Assembly: GCA_009760855.2 (NCBI GenBank) | Contig: WPIO01000052.1 | Coordinates: 124,001 to 188,000 of the forward strand | Direction of reading: 5' to 3' | Length of the DNA: 64,000 nucleotides | DNA from: Cristatella mucedo | Lineage: Eukaryota > Bryozoa > Phylactolaemata > Cristatellidae | Shown: piece after piece, positions 32,154-43,226 of the stretch | How positions within the stretch are numbered: the stretch's first letter is position 1 | How the letters are laid out: the number at the start of each line of letters is the position of its first letter | Program-made: the position numbers and the translations under genes | The notes under the pieces: model-generated | Database searches by the model: none | The model's input: only the letters and a program-made list of their open reading frames with translations | What the model was told of the DNA's origin: nothing

Positions 32154-35100
32154 ATGTATCAAATCCGTTCTAAAAAGGGAAACTCTTTTCACACTGAAGC
32201 CAGAAGGCTACTGAACATTGACGACATAGCACCTGAAAATAGTATTGCTTCAAGACTTCATAAATTTAATTCAACATTTATTGGAGCTAGTGGAAAACAT
32301 GAACGTTATGTTCTTAAAGGTAAAGACTATCCAGCGACTGAAATTGATGACTTCTTTAATAATATAGTACCAAGTTATAACAGTGTACTACTTAACGTAT
32401 AAAATAGACTTTCTTCATTCAAACTACAAGCTAAGATAGCTGTACATTCATATCACGATCAAACTGATACTTATAGTTATAATGTAATTACTAGTTCTAA
32501 ATTAGTTGCAGTTGAAACTGATTACACTAGAGTTATTTTAAATAAATTGAAAAAAATCACGAAAAGAATCGATAGATAAACATATTGATTGAAATCCAGG
32601 ATATGGTTGGAGGTTAGTTGGAGTCAAAGGTCTTGAAATCAACATTAGTGAATATGTTCTTAGAATGGGTTCTTCTTATTTAGAATTACCTCCTACTTAA
32701 GCATAGAAAGGTTATTGTGTCAATGTAAAGAGTGAAGACAATTATTGTGCTTTGTGGTGTTTATTAAGATTTCTAAACCCTGTAACTAATAATCCTGGTA
32801 GATATAACGATTTGTTTAAAATATTAAAAAATGAGTACTCAGAACCCGATGGATCAGTATCAGAAATGGAATGGCATCTCAAAGTAGTCGATACTAAAAA
32901 TTAAGTAAACTGTTCAATGTTAGTATAAATGTATATGAGTATAGTAGAAAATCTGGCATTTATCCTTTTGAAATTGTAAGTAGAAGATTAGAAATTCCAA
33001 ATAGACACATTAATTTATTATTAGTCAATAAACCTGAAACAATTCATTATGTATTGATAACAATTTGTAGTAGTGTTTGTAGAACTCCTATTAACGGAGG
33101 TTAACTATTCTATTGCCATAGATGTATAGACAGATTCATTACTTCTAAAGATTTAGAAAATCATTTACTTATGTGTAATGGTGTTAGTTCTAGTTATGCT
33201 ACTTTAAAAATGCCAGGCCTTCAAGAATATAAGAAAACATGTAAAATAAAAGACACTACACTTTTAAAATTTAGCGATCATGCTAAACTTATTAAAGCCA
33301 TATACTTGTTATGCAGATTTCGAAAGCTTGTGTGTAAAGACATGTGATCTTTGTTATGAAAGTATGTTATCAAATAACGGTCATCCACAATATTGTAATA
33401 ATAGGTTAACTACAGGTAAATGTAGTTACTCATGTACAAATAGGCTTCAAGTTCCATGTGGTTCCTGTGCAATTGTTGTTGACAATAATGGAAGTGTTGT
33501 TAAGGAGTTTTTATCTAGAGGAGAAAATGTGCTGAACGACTTTTATTAGAGTTGTTAATAAATAATTCTAGTGAGTTAAGAAAGAAGTTATCTGAATTAA
33601 AATAATTACCTATTGATATTGATGACACTGCTACTGAAGACTTTAAGAATTCTAAAATATGTTGGGTCTGTAAATAGGATTTGATAGTGAACACGGAACA
33701 ATAAAAGTTAGAGATCACTGCCAATTTGCAGGTAAATTTAGAGGAGCAGCACATAAACTTTGTAATTCTCTAGTTTAGATTTCGTAAAAAGGATTGGAAA
33801 CTTCCTATCTTTATACATAATTTCAAAGGCTATGATTCTCGCTTGATTTTAAAAGAATGTCATCATACAGTATTGATTGTAAACATGTTGAACATAACGT
33901 GAAAAGTTAATGTCAATATAATTTAATGATTGGAATTCAAAGATTCTTATAATTTCATGAGTAATAAATTATGTGATGTTGTTACTTCATTAAGGAATTC
34001 TATTTCAAAGTTTGATATTACAATGATTATCTATAAAAGAAATATTTCCAAATATTATTCATAGTAATCTATTAGATATAATACCAAGAAAACGCGTTTA
34101 TCCATATGAATACATGAACTATTTTGATCGATTCAATGATAATTCAATTCCTAATATTAAAGTATTTAACAGTAAACCTAGTTTTGACAAAAGTATTAGT
34201 GATGAAGATTTTAATCATGCACTAAATGTTTTTACAGTTTTGGATGTGAAGGATTTAAGTGATTACCATGATGTTTATCTGAAATTGGATGTTACTCTTC
34301 TTGCTGATTGCTTTGAATCATTTAGAACCAGTTTCATTGAATTATTTAAATTAGATCATTCTCATTATCTATCTGCAACACATTATGCTAGGTTTTGTAC
34401 TTTGTTTTACACTTCATGTACTATAAACTTACTAGGAAAAAATGTGACTTACAACTGTATCAACAATTTAAAAATTCAATAAGAGGAGTTTGTTCAGTAA
34501 GTAAAAGAATTTGTATAGCTAACAACAACAAGCTTCCTAATTGCAATAAAGAAAAAGAAACTTACAGCATTATGCATTGGGATGCAACGAGTTTATACCC
34601 AACAGTTATGATGTGGTATCTACCTATTACAGAACCTATTGAAGATGATTTAAGTAACTGGCCACTTGAAAAAACAATGTCACTACCACCAGATGGTGAT
34701 ATAGGTATATTTTTTTGTCGGATTTAGAATATCCAAATGAATTACATGATTTACACATTGACTATCCTCTTTGTCCTGAAAGTATAATTGTTTAAAGTTC
34801 TGAGTATTCAAAGTCTCAACTAAGATTCTCAACAGGAAGAAGTGATGTTCCAAAATTGATCTGTGATTTCTCCAAGAAAAATAATTATCTAACTCATTAA
34901 ACATACTTTCATTTTTTTGTAAATAAATGACTGATAACAACTAAAATACATAAAGCTTACAAATTTAAACAAGAACCTTGGGCTAAACCATTTATTGATA
35001 TATGTGCAGAGAAAAAGATTGAACTTGATCGTATAAAAGATTATTTTAAAAGAAATCTACACAAAGGTTGTATGTGTCAGATTTTCGGAAAAACTTGTGC

Positions 35101-35895
35101 AAAGGTTGAAGACAAAACATGTGTTAGAATAGTAAACACTTAAACTGAAAAGAACGATTTATTGTTCAATAAGTTAATGAGACATCCTAGATTTAATGAA
35201 ATTAGATGCTCTGATAAAAATCTAGTTGGTTTTGAACATGCTAAAAGAATTACAATTTTAAATAAACCAATGTTCATATGTGTTTCAATTCTTGATTTAT
35301 CAAAATTAATATGCAAAGATTTTACTATGATGTATTAAAAAATAAGTTCAATGACATAATACATTTGTTATACGCAGATACTGATTCATTAGTTGGTAAC
35401 ATAAAGAGTGAAAACTTTGACGTGGAACTATCTAATATTAAAGATTGGTTTCATAAAGATGAGTTTGGTAAATTTAAGGATGAGATGAAAGGGGAACAAA
35501 TGAGTGAACTCATTGCTTTGAGACCAAAACTATATTCTGTTAGTTCTGTAAATCCAATTATGAAAGCAAAAGGAGTTCCAAAATCAGCAATTGAGCACAA
35601 AACTAACACATCAAGAATATGCTGATTGTCTATCTAAAGCAAATGATATATTTATAAATGGTTATAATACAAAAGGATTTGACGAAACACTTGATAGAGA
35701 CTTCTATCGTATGACACAAGGTAAACACAATACTATTACAAAGAAATTGAAAAAAGAGCACTGTCAGCATTTGAGTCAAAACGATACTGGTTAGATTGTG
35801 GAATCTGTATGTACGCTTATGGACATTACAAAATTGCTATAACTTTAAATGAAGGAACTAATCCAGGTCGCTGCGATAGTTGTAATATTGGTTAA
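32154..35895 (+). pseudogene. Protein-primed DNA polymerase B of Polinton B
   Basis: Starts at an ATG after TTTCTAT near the terminal repeat. Landmarks in order: DNYCALWCLLRFLNP near 32,740; exonuclease I YADFESL near 33,308; a knuckle resembling DHCQFAGKFRGAAH near 33,715; exonuclease II IHNFKGYDSR near 33,810; VYPYEYMNYF near 34,097; block A HWDATSLYPTVMM near 34,575; block C YADTDSLV at 35,371-35,394 with both Asp kept; and a C-terminal AFESKRYWLDCG near 35,770. Block B is badly eroded near 35,060-35,110. Stops occur throughout (32,400, 32,578, 33,102). Its block A differs from that of Polinton A (SLYP against NLYG), so the two belong to different lineages. Confidence 0.9.
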
Positions 35896-35906
35896 TTATT
35901 ATATAG

Positions 35907-36055
35907 ATGCCAAAAAAAGTGAAAACACAAAACAAATACCTATACAGAAAGTAACATTTGCTGATAAAGAGAAAAAGGAAACAGATAACAAATATATTAA
36001 TATCCTAGAGGATATAGATCTGTTTGTGTCAATGGAGAAATTAAATATAAATTAA
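35907..36055 (+). pseudogene. Small basic Polinton B gene, frameshifted
   Basis: An ATG overlaps the motif TATATAGATG 12 bases after the polymerase stop. After MPKK the frame slips at a run of seven A, and the rest reads in another frame through KKETDNKYINILEDIDLF to TAA at 36,053. About 49 residues, highly charged. No family recognised. Confidence 0.4.
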
Positions 36056-36081
36056 TAAAAATTATTTCCACTATTATAGAG

Positions 36082-36249
36082 ATGGACAAAGAAAGTAAAG
36101 AAGTTTTCCAATTTTCAGAGGATATTATTCTTAAAGCTATTGGATCTGCTACTAAAGCTCTAGGTCTTTTTCTATCACGCGTTACTGGAATAGTAGATCT
36201 TGGCCTATTTATAAAAGAGATTGTAGATTATATTGCTTCTGGTAAATAA
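36082..36249 (+). CDS. 55-residue Polinton B protein, unknown
   Basis: ATG follows TATAGAG (36,075-36,081) directly. The uninterrupted product starts MDKESKEVFQFSED and continues with a mildly hydrophobic helix around LGLFLSRVTGIVDLGLF, ending YIASGK. No signal peptide is evident. Its place right behind the polymerase is where small accessory or minor virion genes often lie in Polintons, but I cannot assign a role. Confidence 0.5.
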   Translation: MDKESKEVFQFSEDIILKAIGSATKALGLFLSRVTGIVDLGLFIKEIVDYIASGK

Positions 36250-36257
36250 GGACAAGT

Positions 36258-36791
36258 CTTCTGGAAAACAATGTCAGAAGAAAAGAAGGATTAACTATGA
36301 TGGTGGTAAGTTTGGAGGTGGGCTTTTACGTCAATAGAATACTATTAGAAGCAGAGAAAGCAAAGAGTGACTGGTATTTAAATCCAAGTAAGTTTCTATC
36401 TGATGTTTTTGGTGAAGAAGTTATTTGGAGTGCAGAGCAGTAAGATCCTATAGCATGAAAAACGAATTTCTTAGGAGTTAGAAGTGGAGGTATTTTGCCT
36501 GTTATTCTTGCAATAATTGCTAGTATTGCATCTGTTATTGGAATAGTAGGTCTCGCAGTTTCGATAACTGTTGCTGTTGCAAGTTTAGTAAAGAAAATAG
36601 TAGATACAACAATGTTTACATCACGAGCACCACCTATGAACACTCATGAAGAAAAACTGAGTGCACTTAGTTTACAGAGTGAAAGGTTAAAGAATGCTAT
36701 TACAGATATTAGAAATATGATAGAACTATTAGATAAAAACGTGGATATTGATTTGTCGGATAAAGCTGAGAACAGTGAAGTAAAAAATTGA
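36258..36791 (+). pseudogene. Hydrophobic virion-type protein of Polinton B
   Basis: The last 99 codons (36,495-36,791) are open: a Gly/Ala/Ile-rich membrane-active segment beginning GGILPVILAIIASIASVIG, a short basic stretch VKKIV, then a charged helix with EEKLSALSLQSERLKNA. Upstream, the pieces GGKFGGGLL and YLNPSKFLSDVFGEE lie in other frames with several stops. The Gly-Gly-hydrophobic pattern is like membrane-lytic minor core proteins of adenoviruses and adintoviruses (pVI/pX class), but this is by resemblance only. Confidence 0.5.
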
Positions 36792-37049
36792 TTGAATTAT
36801 TTGAATCAAGGAAAGAAATTTGTGGAAAACTGAGGATTCTCATATTCACAAGAATTAAAAGATAATATTAAAAAGTATAATTAAGTACAATTAATGGATA
36901 GAAAACTTGTAATTATAAAACTGAAAATGCCATGCTTTTAGCAAATCTGTTTTTTAGAGGAGCAACACAAAAACAGATTCACTGAGAAATGTTTTTGCGT
37001 GATGAGTTAAAGAAGAGATGCAAGAACTAGAAATATTTTTATTTATATA

Positions 37050-37757
37050 TGTAATGTATTGTATCTCAGTCTGTAACTCCACAAAGTCATAAAGACCATG
37101 TGGGTGTTACGCAGGAGAGTTTTGTGTAGCGCACTCACAGCCTAAGCGGCTTTCGGTACGCATTCGGTAGCTAACAGACTTCGTCTCACGCAACAAAGAG
37201 AAAGTGGGAAGCATAGCAGAGTCAGGAGAGCAGTTGAGGTAGTGAGTAGCATAGAAGTAGCAGCTCAGGACCGCTGAAAAAGATGTGCCATAGTCGGCGG
37301 TAGGAGAGTAGTTGTCGCTGCGTAAGAATTGTGGAAGCGAGTTCCACAGTCTGGCACCTGCAGAGCTAAAGCTTTTGTCGCCGGAGGAATGGGACAGCTA
37401 ATTTATTGTCCACACAGGACCTGAGGGGGCGAAGAGGCTGAAACTGGTGCAACAGTTTAGCTAGGTATGGAGAAGCCAAGCCGTGGCGGGCTTTGTGGGT
37501 CAGCGTAAGAATTTGGCTCTGTATCCGTTGCTCAACCAGCAACCATCCTAGCTTTTTTAGCAAGGAAACACGTGCTCAAACTGCTGGGACTTGAAGACTA
37601 GCCTGCCTTGCAGCCATTTTCAAAGTCCGCTGCAGTGGCCTAATAGCTTTCTTTGGCAGCCCAGCCAAAAGGAAATTACAATAATCAAGCCGAGACAGAA
37701 CTAAAGAGCTAGTTAAATTTTATACAAGCCACTGTGGGAGACACCTCCTAATCTATA
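37050..37757 (-). mobile_element. LINE family beta in Polinton B
   Basis: Minus-strand, 5'-truncated copy from the tail (TGTAATGTATTGTATCTC at the left) up to CTGTGGGAGACACC. It encodes the C-terminal region (KLGWLLVEQRIQSQILTLTHKARHG on the minus strand near 37,480-37,560). It lies between two Polinton genes and does not itself split a recognisable frame. Confidence 0.85.
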
Positions 37758-37759
37758 CA

Positions 37760-38535
37760 ATGAATTACCATCAAGTAAAACTTGCTTTATCTGATCACCA
37801 AGTGAACGTGATGCACAAATCTAAAGAACCTATTTCTATAAGACTTAAACATTCTGATTTATCAGGAACTGTTCAAATTTGGGTTACAATAACTTAACTA
37901 GCAAGGATTGAAAAATGTAGAAGTAAAGGCATTGGCTTGCAACAAAATTTATCTCTTAAACAACTAAAACAAAATAGAAAAGTTGGTTCTTGTCTCGTTG
38001 ACTTTATTAATAGGATATCTGGTGGAGGGGAATTTCATATGAAACTTCCTAATGGTGTTAAATCAGAATTTATTCCAAGTGGACATTTTAATAATACTAA
38101 TAAATATAGTTATGTTGGACCGGGCACAAAATTTACTCAAAGGATGGAGGAAGGTTATGAGGGGGTCAATGATTTGGATAAGTGTGGGGTTATTTATGAC
38201 CATACTTATACTGAGACAAGTTCTATGTCGGAACCTAAACGAACAGAGATAACAAAAATTATCTGATCTTGTTCTTGCAGAGTCTGCAGCTCTTATTGCT
38301 CTTGATGCACGTCAGCCTTCTTATGCACATGAAGATGCGAAAACGGTGGCAGCTGTTATGGCAGCAAAAGCAAAGTTAGGCTTTGGTGTCGGTGGAATGT
38401 TAAATAAATCATTTGCAATTGATTTTCTAAAAGATAAAGTAACTAATCCTGCAAGCTTAAATAAAATTAAAAATCTGCTAGAGGAACAGTTGATATCACT
38501 AGTAAAAAAGCTATACACAATTCAACTAATCTAAT
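37760..38535 (+). pseudogene. Phospholipase A2-like virion protein of Polinton B
   Basis: The first part (LALSDHQVNVMHKSKEPISI) is a small domain common at the start of such Polinton proteins. After a TAA near 37,894 the same frame continues into a phospholipase A2-like core: YVGPGTKF near 38,111 (calcium-loop GPG) and VNDLDKCGVIYDHTY near 38,165-38,210. Parvoviruses and many adintoviruses use this fold to breach the endosomal membrane during entry. In the active-site motif the His of the expected HD pair is Tyr (codon 38,195-38,197). A frameshift near 38,265 precedes an Ala-rich helical end (AAVMAAKAKLGFG) that finishes at a TAA near 38,533. Confidence 0.75.
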
Positions 38536-38588
38536 TTTCGTTTTGTTTATTGTTTTATCTGTTTTATGGTTTTAACTTTTATGTCTAA

Positions 38589-39079
38589 TATTCATCAGGT
38601 TTGAATTCACTTCTTTTAACAACACTATAAGCTTTAACTTGATCTAGTTTCAATCTAATATTAAGTCTTTCTTCTGAAATGTATTTATCTTTAGTTACGT
38701 AACTTCCATCAAGAATTACTGTAATAACAAGGTCAGTTCCAAGTTTTTGAGTTACATCAGCAATACTATTAAATTATAGTTGTTTGTTCTTTTGATCAAA
38801 GAATATACTTGGCTTACTACCAAAATCAAATCTAACTCCAATAGTTGATTATTGTGAAAAATCGTATCCACTGTATTCAAGTTTCATACTTGCTCTATTG
38901 ACAATATCTTCTAGAGCAAGTCTTATGTCTTCACTGATATAGATCCATGCATTGAAGTAAGGTTTACAATCTTTAGTAAATTTCTCTTCAATGTGAACAC
39001 GTGCTAGTTTTCCTTTTGGGATGAAAGCAGAGGAATTTTCAAGTACAACACATTTCTTATCTTGCTATTCCATTTCCAT
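38589..39079 (-). pseudogene. Unknown conserved-looking Polinton B protein
   Basis: One minus-strand frame of about 163 codons holds from ATG at 39,079 to TAG at 38,589, broken only by three nonsense codons and no indel. Text includes IPKGKLARVHIEEKF, YFNAWIYISEDIRLALEDI, LEYSGYDF, and an end of VKRSEFKPDEY. It looks like a globular beta-rich protein. I do not recognise the family. It follows the protease gene on the same strand by 24 bases, so the two may be co-transcribed. Confidence 0.55.
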
Positions 39080-39102
39080 ATATAGAAAATAAAATGCTTA
39101 AA

Positions 39103-39560
39103 TTAAATAAATAATTGCATTGTTGTTCCAAAATCTGTTTCTTGCATTAGTTTTAAGCAGATTAAGCATCTTCTTCCGCAATCTGTTTGATTGTATTCTT
39201 GTAGTTTAAATGTTTGAAAGCTTGGTATTACACCAAACACATTTTTTACTTCTGGCATTAATGGAGCACCGAATGAATTAAAGGAAAAACACCGTTAACC
39301 TTCTTTTTTAAGTGCTACCCAATGATATATTGCTAAATCTGATTCTCCTGTATTACAAATAAGACATTCATTTTCTATTGGTTTTGATAGTTCATCTCTT
39401 GCAAAGACGCCTTTAAAGTTTTTCATGTCTAATTCTTTTATATAATTATTTATTTCTGTATCTGTTAGCGGTGTTGATTTTACTTTTTTTTTTTAGTTTG
39501 TGGATAGTCTTTTTTAGTTCAGCAAGTATTTCTTGTTTATCTTCTATACAAGAACCAAGT
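39103..39560 (-). pseudogene. Adenain-type cysteine protease of Polinton B
   Basis: Minus-strand frame with a Lys-rich lead (LAELKKTIHKLKKK) then LTDTEINNYIKELDMKNFKG, FARDEL, ECLICNTGES, the catalytic-His block YHWVALKK, an acid block FNSFGAP (Asn where Asp is usual), and the Gln/Cys block YNQTDCGRRCLICL. Adenovirus and Polinton proteases of this family mature virion precursors. A TAA directly after the His block (near 39,297) interrupts an otherwise continuous frame. Its start is not clear; 39,560 is approximate. Confidence 0.75.
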
Positions 39561-39574
39561 TTCTCGCCATGTTA

Positions 39575-39782
39575 CTCCTGTTCCTTTTTTTACCCTGTGA
39601 TAAAACTCCTTCACCAACTGCAACTGGTGTACTTCTTAGTTTAACAAACTTTGATTTCTTACTTCTAAAAATAGTACAAACACCTTTTTTCGTGCCTCTT
39701 AATCCTTTAGCACTATCTGCTTCAACATATTCTTCATGAATTGTATCTGTTGGTTTTTACACTTCGTGCAATAAGTTTCCAT
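39575..39782 (-). pseudogene. Short zinc-ribbon-like protein (DUF5679-like)
   Basis: Minus-strand ATG at 39,782 sits one base after the motif TATAGA (39,784-39,789). It begins METYCTKCK, the Cys-x2-Cys opening typical of DUF5679 proteins in Polinton and adintovirus genomes. The frame slips by one base after the Cys pair. The downstream frame continues with IHEEYVEADSAKGLRGTKKG and a second knuckle region reduced to a single Cys, VCTIFRSKKSKFVKL. It faces the ATPase gene divergently, 19 bases apart. Confidence 0.6.
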
Positions 39783-39801
39783 ATCTATAATAATATAGAA
39801 C
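39783..39801. promoter_or_regulatory. Divergent gene-start element (two TATAGA motifs)
   Basis: TCTATAATAATATAGA (39,784-39,799) is a near palindrome. Its right half TATAGA ends two bases before the ATPase ATG at 39,802, and its left half, read on the minus strand, ends one base before the ATG of the zinc-ribbon gene at 39,782. Only 19 bases separate the start codons. The same motif precedes many other genes of both Polintons, which supports a promoter role. Confidence 0.6.
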
Positions 39802-40488
39802 ATGTCGCTAAGAGTTAGAGCATATAATTTTGGACAAGATGTTGATACTAGACATAAAGAACCATTGCCTACAGTGCCTATTAGAGCATTCGTACTTGGA
39901 CCAAGTGGAACAGGTAAATCACAGTTAGTAATGAATTGGATATTTTATGGTATGTTCAATTATGATACTTGTACAATCATTGCTTCAAGTTTAGATCAAA
40001 AGTTATATTGTGGTCTTATGTCAATGACTAAAGATAATTTTGCTTATGTTTGGGTTAATGGAATGGATTCTATGCATGAGATTGATTCTTATAAGAGTTG
40101 TAAGAATGTTGTTGTACTAGATGATCTGATGACAGAAGATCAATCGAAAATCTTAGACTATTTTACCCGAGGTAGACATAAAGGTTAGGGCATATTTTAT
40201 CTTGCTCAAGGATTTACTAATATTCCTAGAGGAGAAATAAGAAACAATATAAGCATGATTATAGTCTTTGAAAAAAACAATATAGATTATGAGTATATTC
40301 GTGATTCTTATGTTGGTGATATAGATAAGAAGCAATTCAAAGAATGGGTTAATACTTGTACTAGAAATACATTTGGATATTGTGTAATTGATTTAACTAA
40401 AACGGAATCAGAAGGAAGATTTTGGTCTGTTGATAGTACAGGAAAACAACCAATACATATTTTTAATACTAAATGGATACAGGAATGA
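39802..40488 (+). pseudogene. FtsK/HerA-type genome packaging ATPase of Polinton B
   Basis: A 228-codon frame with a single TAG (40,186-40,188). Residues 33-40 are the Walker A loop GPSGTGKS, residues 103-108 the Walker B strand VVVLDD, followed by TRGRHKG and, after the stop, FYLAQGFTNIPRGEIRNN. This is the motor that would thread DNA into capsids in Polintons and adenovirus-like relatives. Full family length. It starts after AATATAGAAC and overlaps the next gene by four bases (ATGA). Apart from the one nonsense codon, the protein looks intact. Confidence 0.9.
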
Positions 40489-41504
40489 TGAATGGAAAGA
40501 TATATGCAAGTAAAAATAAACCTTACAGAGGAAGTGTTTAACAAGCAACTCACTTACAAAACAAACTTAGAAACTTAGAAGAGTAACGTGTTGCTACTAT
40601 GCTTAATAGCAATCAAGAAATACAAAGAATTGAAGCAAAGATAATTGCAAGAGATAGAGTAAAACGTGAACTAAATGAATGTGCATTAGAAAGATCAAAA
40701 GATTCAGGTAATGTTGCTATTGATAAACTAAAAAAAAATCAGACCAGAACTTGCAATTTAAGTGGAGAATAAGGAGCGGCTAAAAAAAGTATTAGATCAA
40801 AAAGCTCCTCAATATGTTTCTAGTGTAATAGGTGAATTATCTGAACATTTTAAATCTGGTAAACCCCAAAGAGCAATGTAAAGATCGAATCAAGCAAAGA
40901 CTTATGCAGCTAATCAAGAAATAAAAGATCCCCCTTTACGTACTTCAAAAACAAGGGGGTGAAAAATTTGGTGTTCATCCAAGTACAGGTAAACCAATAA
41001 GGAAAAACGCAATAATAGAAGAAACAAAAGAAGATGAACCTCTTACAATTGCAGCTGCTCCTGTTCAAACTAAACCCACAACTGATAAAGAAATTCTTCT
41101 TGAACTTGTTGCTAAAGGTGAAGTGTCTGATAATATAATAAATAACATAAACAATCTTAATGAAAGAAGGAAAGAAATTTGATGGTGCTCTTTTCAATGT
41201 CTTTACAGAATTATATTCAAAGAAGAAAAGAACAGAAACAGGAGAAGTAATATTGGAGTATCTTAAACCAAAGTTTAAACCAGAAGCAACATGTTCAGGT
41301 ATACAAGTAATTCCGTTAGTTGTAAGTAGTGAAAAAGAATTTTTTGATAAGATTGATTTATGGATTCATGAACTTGCTGCTGGAAATAAAGGTGTAGTAA
41401 ATTCTATTAGTGCTGCTGTTGATTATCTTGCTGAGTCTAGAAAAGTTCAAAACTCTTATGTTGCAAAGATAAGCAATTTTTATATAATATATAGAAATGA
41501 GTGA
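40485..41504 (+). pseudogene. Coiled-coil structural-type protein of Polinton B, unknown
   Basis: Starts at ATGATG overlapping the ATPase stop. The first frame has two stops (near 40,540 and 40,585) and a long charged helix (QEIQRIEAKIIARDRVKRELNE); the next segments shift frame near 40,738, 40,950 and 41,185. The last segment (41,160-41,504) is open with KFDGALFNVFTELYSKKKR, VILEYLKPKFKPE, and IDLWIHELAAGNKG. Position between ATPase and penton-like genes suggests a virion or scaffolding protein. No family recognised. Confidence 0.5.
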
Positions 41505-42356
41505 TTTGTTAAAAAGTGTTAACGATATATTTAAGAGCGTTGAAAGCACTAGAAAGTCTAGTCAAGCAAGAAAAGAGGGATATGTATTTAATTTAACTGG
41601 TACTATTAATCCTATTAAAACACACATTGATGATCCAATTTTATTAAGAAATAAAATTGTAAAATATGTTTTAAGAAGTTTGTTAGAACTAATTCTATTA
41701 GAAATATTAAAGATTCGAATAATACTTTTGTTTATAGAGTTTCTGGTGGATCAGAACAAACAATAACAATAATACCTAGAATTTACTCTTCTATATCGGA
41801 TGATGTAATTATTGGTATTGTAGATATGATTAATACCTCTATTACACAATCAGGGGCAACCACATAAGTTTGAGTTAGGTGTTGATACTGCTACTTCTAA
41901 TTCTTGGATTAAAATGCATTTTGGTTGGACGTTTCTTACTAGTAAATCTAGTATTTATATTGTTTTTGGTTTTACTAGTGATACTTATACAACAGATTCA
42001 AAGTTTTCAACAATGTATACAAGTATAAAAAATAAAGTTGTTGTACACCTAATGTTAGGTTCATTTCTGAAAATGAAGTTTTTGTTTCTGATCTAAATCT
42101 TATACTTGTAAATTGTAATTTTGTTGCTAGTGGAACAAGTTTTATAAATGTAGCTGAAACACAAGTACTAAGAAGTTTTGCTTACAATTTCTATCCATTC
42201 GAACAAATGGTACACTAACCAAATCCAATTGAGTATCATAATATTACTAGTGATTCTATTTCTGATATATTAATAACTGTTACTGATCAGAATTTAAATT
42301 TATTGGATTTCAGTTCACAACAAATAATTATTGTTATAGAAATTGTTGAATTATAA
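41497..42356 (+). pseudogene. Penton-like minor capsid protein 1 of Polinton B
   Basis: ATG at 41,497 follows ATATAATATATAGAA and overlaps the preceding gene by 8 bases. Text: MSDLLKSVNDIFKSVES, then shifted frames with VYRVSGGSEQTITIIPRIYSS, MINTSITQSG, a VNCNFVASG segment near 42,110, VLRSFAYNFYPFEQ, and an end with ISDILITVTDQNLNLLDF. The closing T-D-Q segment recurs at the end of the next gene and is typical of Polinton minor capsid (penton) proteins, which form the capsid vertices. At least three frameshifts. Confidence 0.65.
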
Positions 42357-42363
42357 TATAAGA

Positions 42364-43217
42364 ATGTCTATAAGATTAACTGGGACTACAAGTTATGATA
42401 CAAAAACATTACTACCACCAATTATGCTTGGTTCAAACTCTGGCTATAATAAATTTGGGTTACGCAGAGTAGAGTTTACTTATTCAAATAATGTTTTATC
42501 AAATATTATTACAGGAGTAAATGATAAACTTAGGCTTAGATATGACATTGATAAAGAAAACCCACCAATTACAATTTCTCCTGTATATTATGATAGCAAT
42601 AAAATTGTATAGCTCTTAATTCTAGATTGGCTTCAGCATCACCTAGTGCATTTTATGACAAAACTAAAAGAGGTGCAACAGAAATAAGATTTAGTATTGA
42701 TACTGATGATAGAATAATAATGCATGTGACACCAAATTATGTTGTTCCACTTAGGAGTAATGCTTCTGGTGTTAAAGAAGCAATTGGAGATACACTGGGA
42801 TTTAGTTCAAATCAACAAAGAACAATTGATGAGAAAGATGTTAAAGAAACTCCTTATGAAGCAATAGCAAGGGCGATGTATTTCTCTGGAATTTATAAAG
42901 CATGGAATAAAATGGTGTTACTAGATATTAAAGGAATAAGATGTATTAGGCTTTATTGTGGTTTAGTTGATCCTTTTAAAAATTATATAGAAATTGTACC
43001 TGGTTATCTAAATCAATCTTCATCTTTATATATTATCGATACTGATGATAGTAATTCTGGAGATAAAGTTAATCTACACATTCCTGATATATTGTATTTA
43101 CCAACACGAGGTGATATTTGATCAATAAGTACTTTTAAAATTAGTTTCACAGACCAGAATGGAAATACAATGAAATTAAATTCTGATGCAGTGGCAACAA
43201 TAGAAATTTCAAAGTAA
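42364..43217 (+). pseudogene. Penton-like minor capsid protein 2 of Polinton B
   Basis: Second gene of the same type, 7 bases downstream. It opens with MSIRLTGTTSYDTKTLLPP, shifts frame near 42,610, and continues with SAFYDKTKRGATEIRFSIDT, a LGFSSNQQ block, and RCIRLYCGLVDPFKNYIE. After a TGA at 43,120 it ends with STFKISFTDQNGNTMKLNS. The LGF block and the TDQ-containing end match the layout of the preceding protein, so the pair looks like an ancient duplication or a two-component vertex. Only about two breaks. Confidence 0.7.
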
Positions 43218-43226
43218 TATAGAGCA

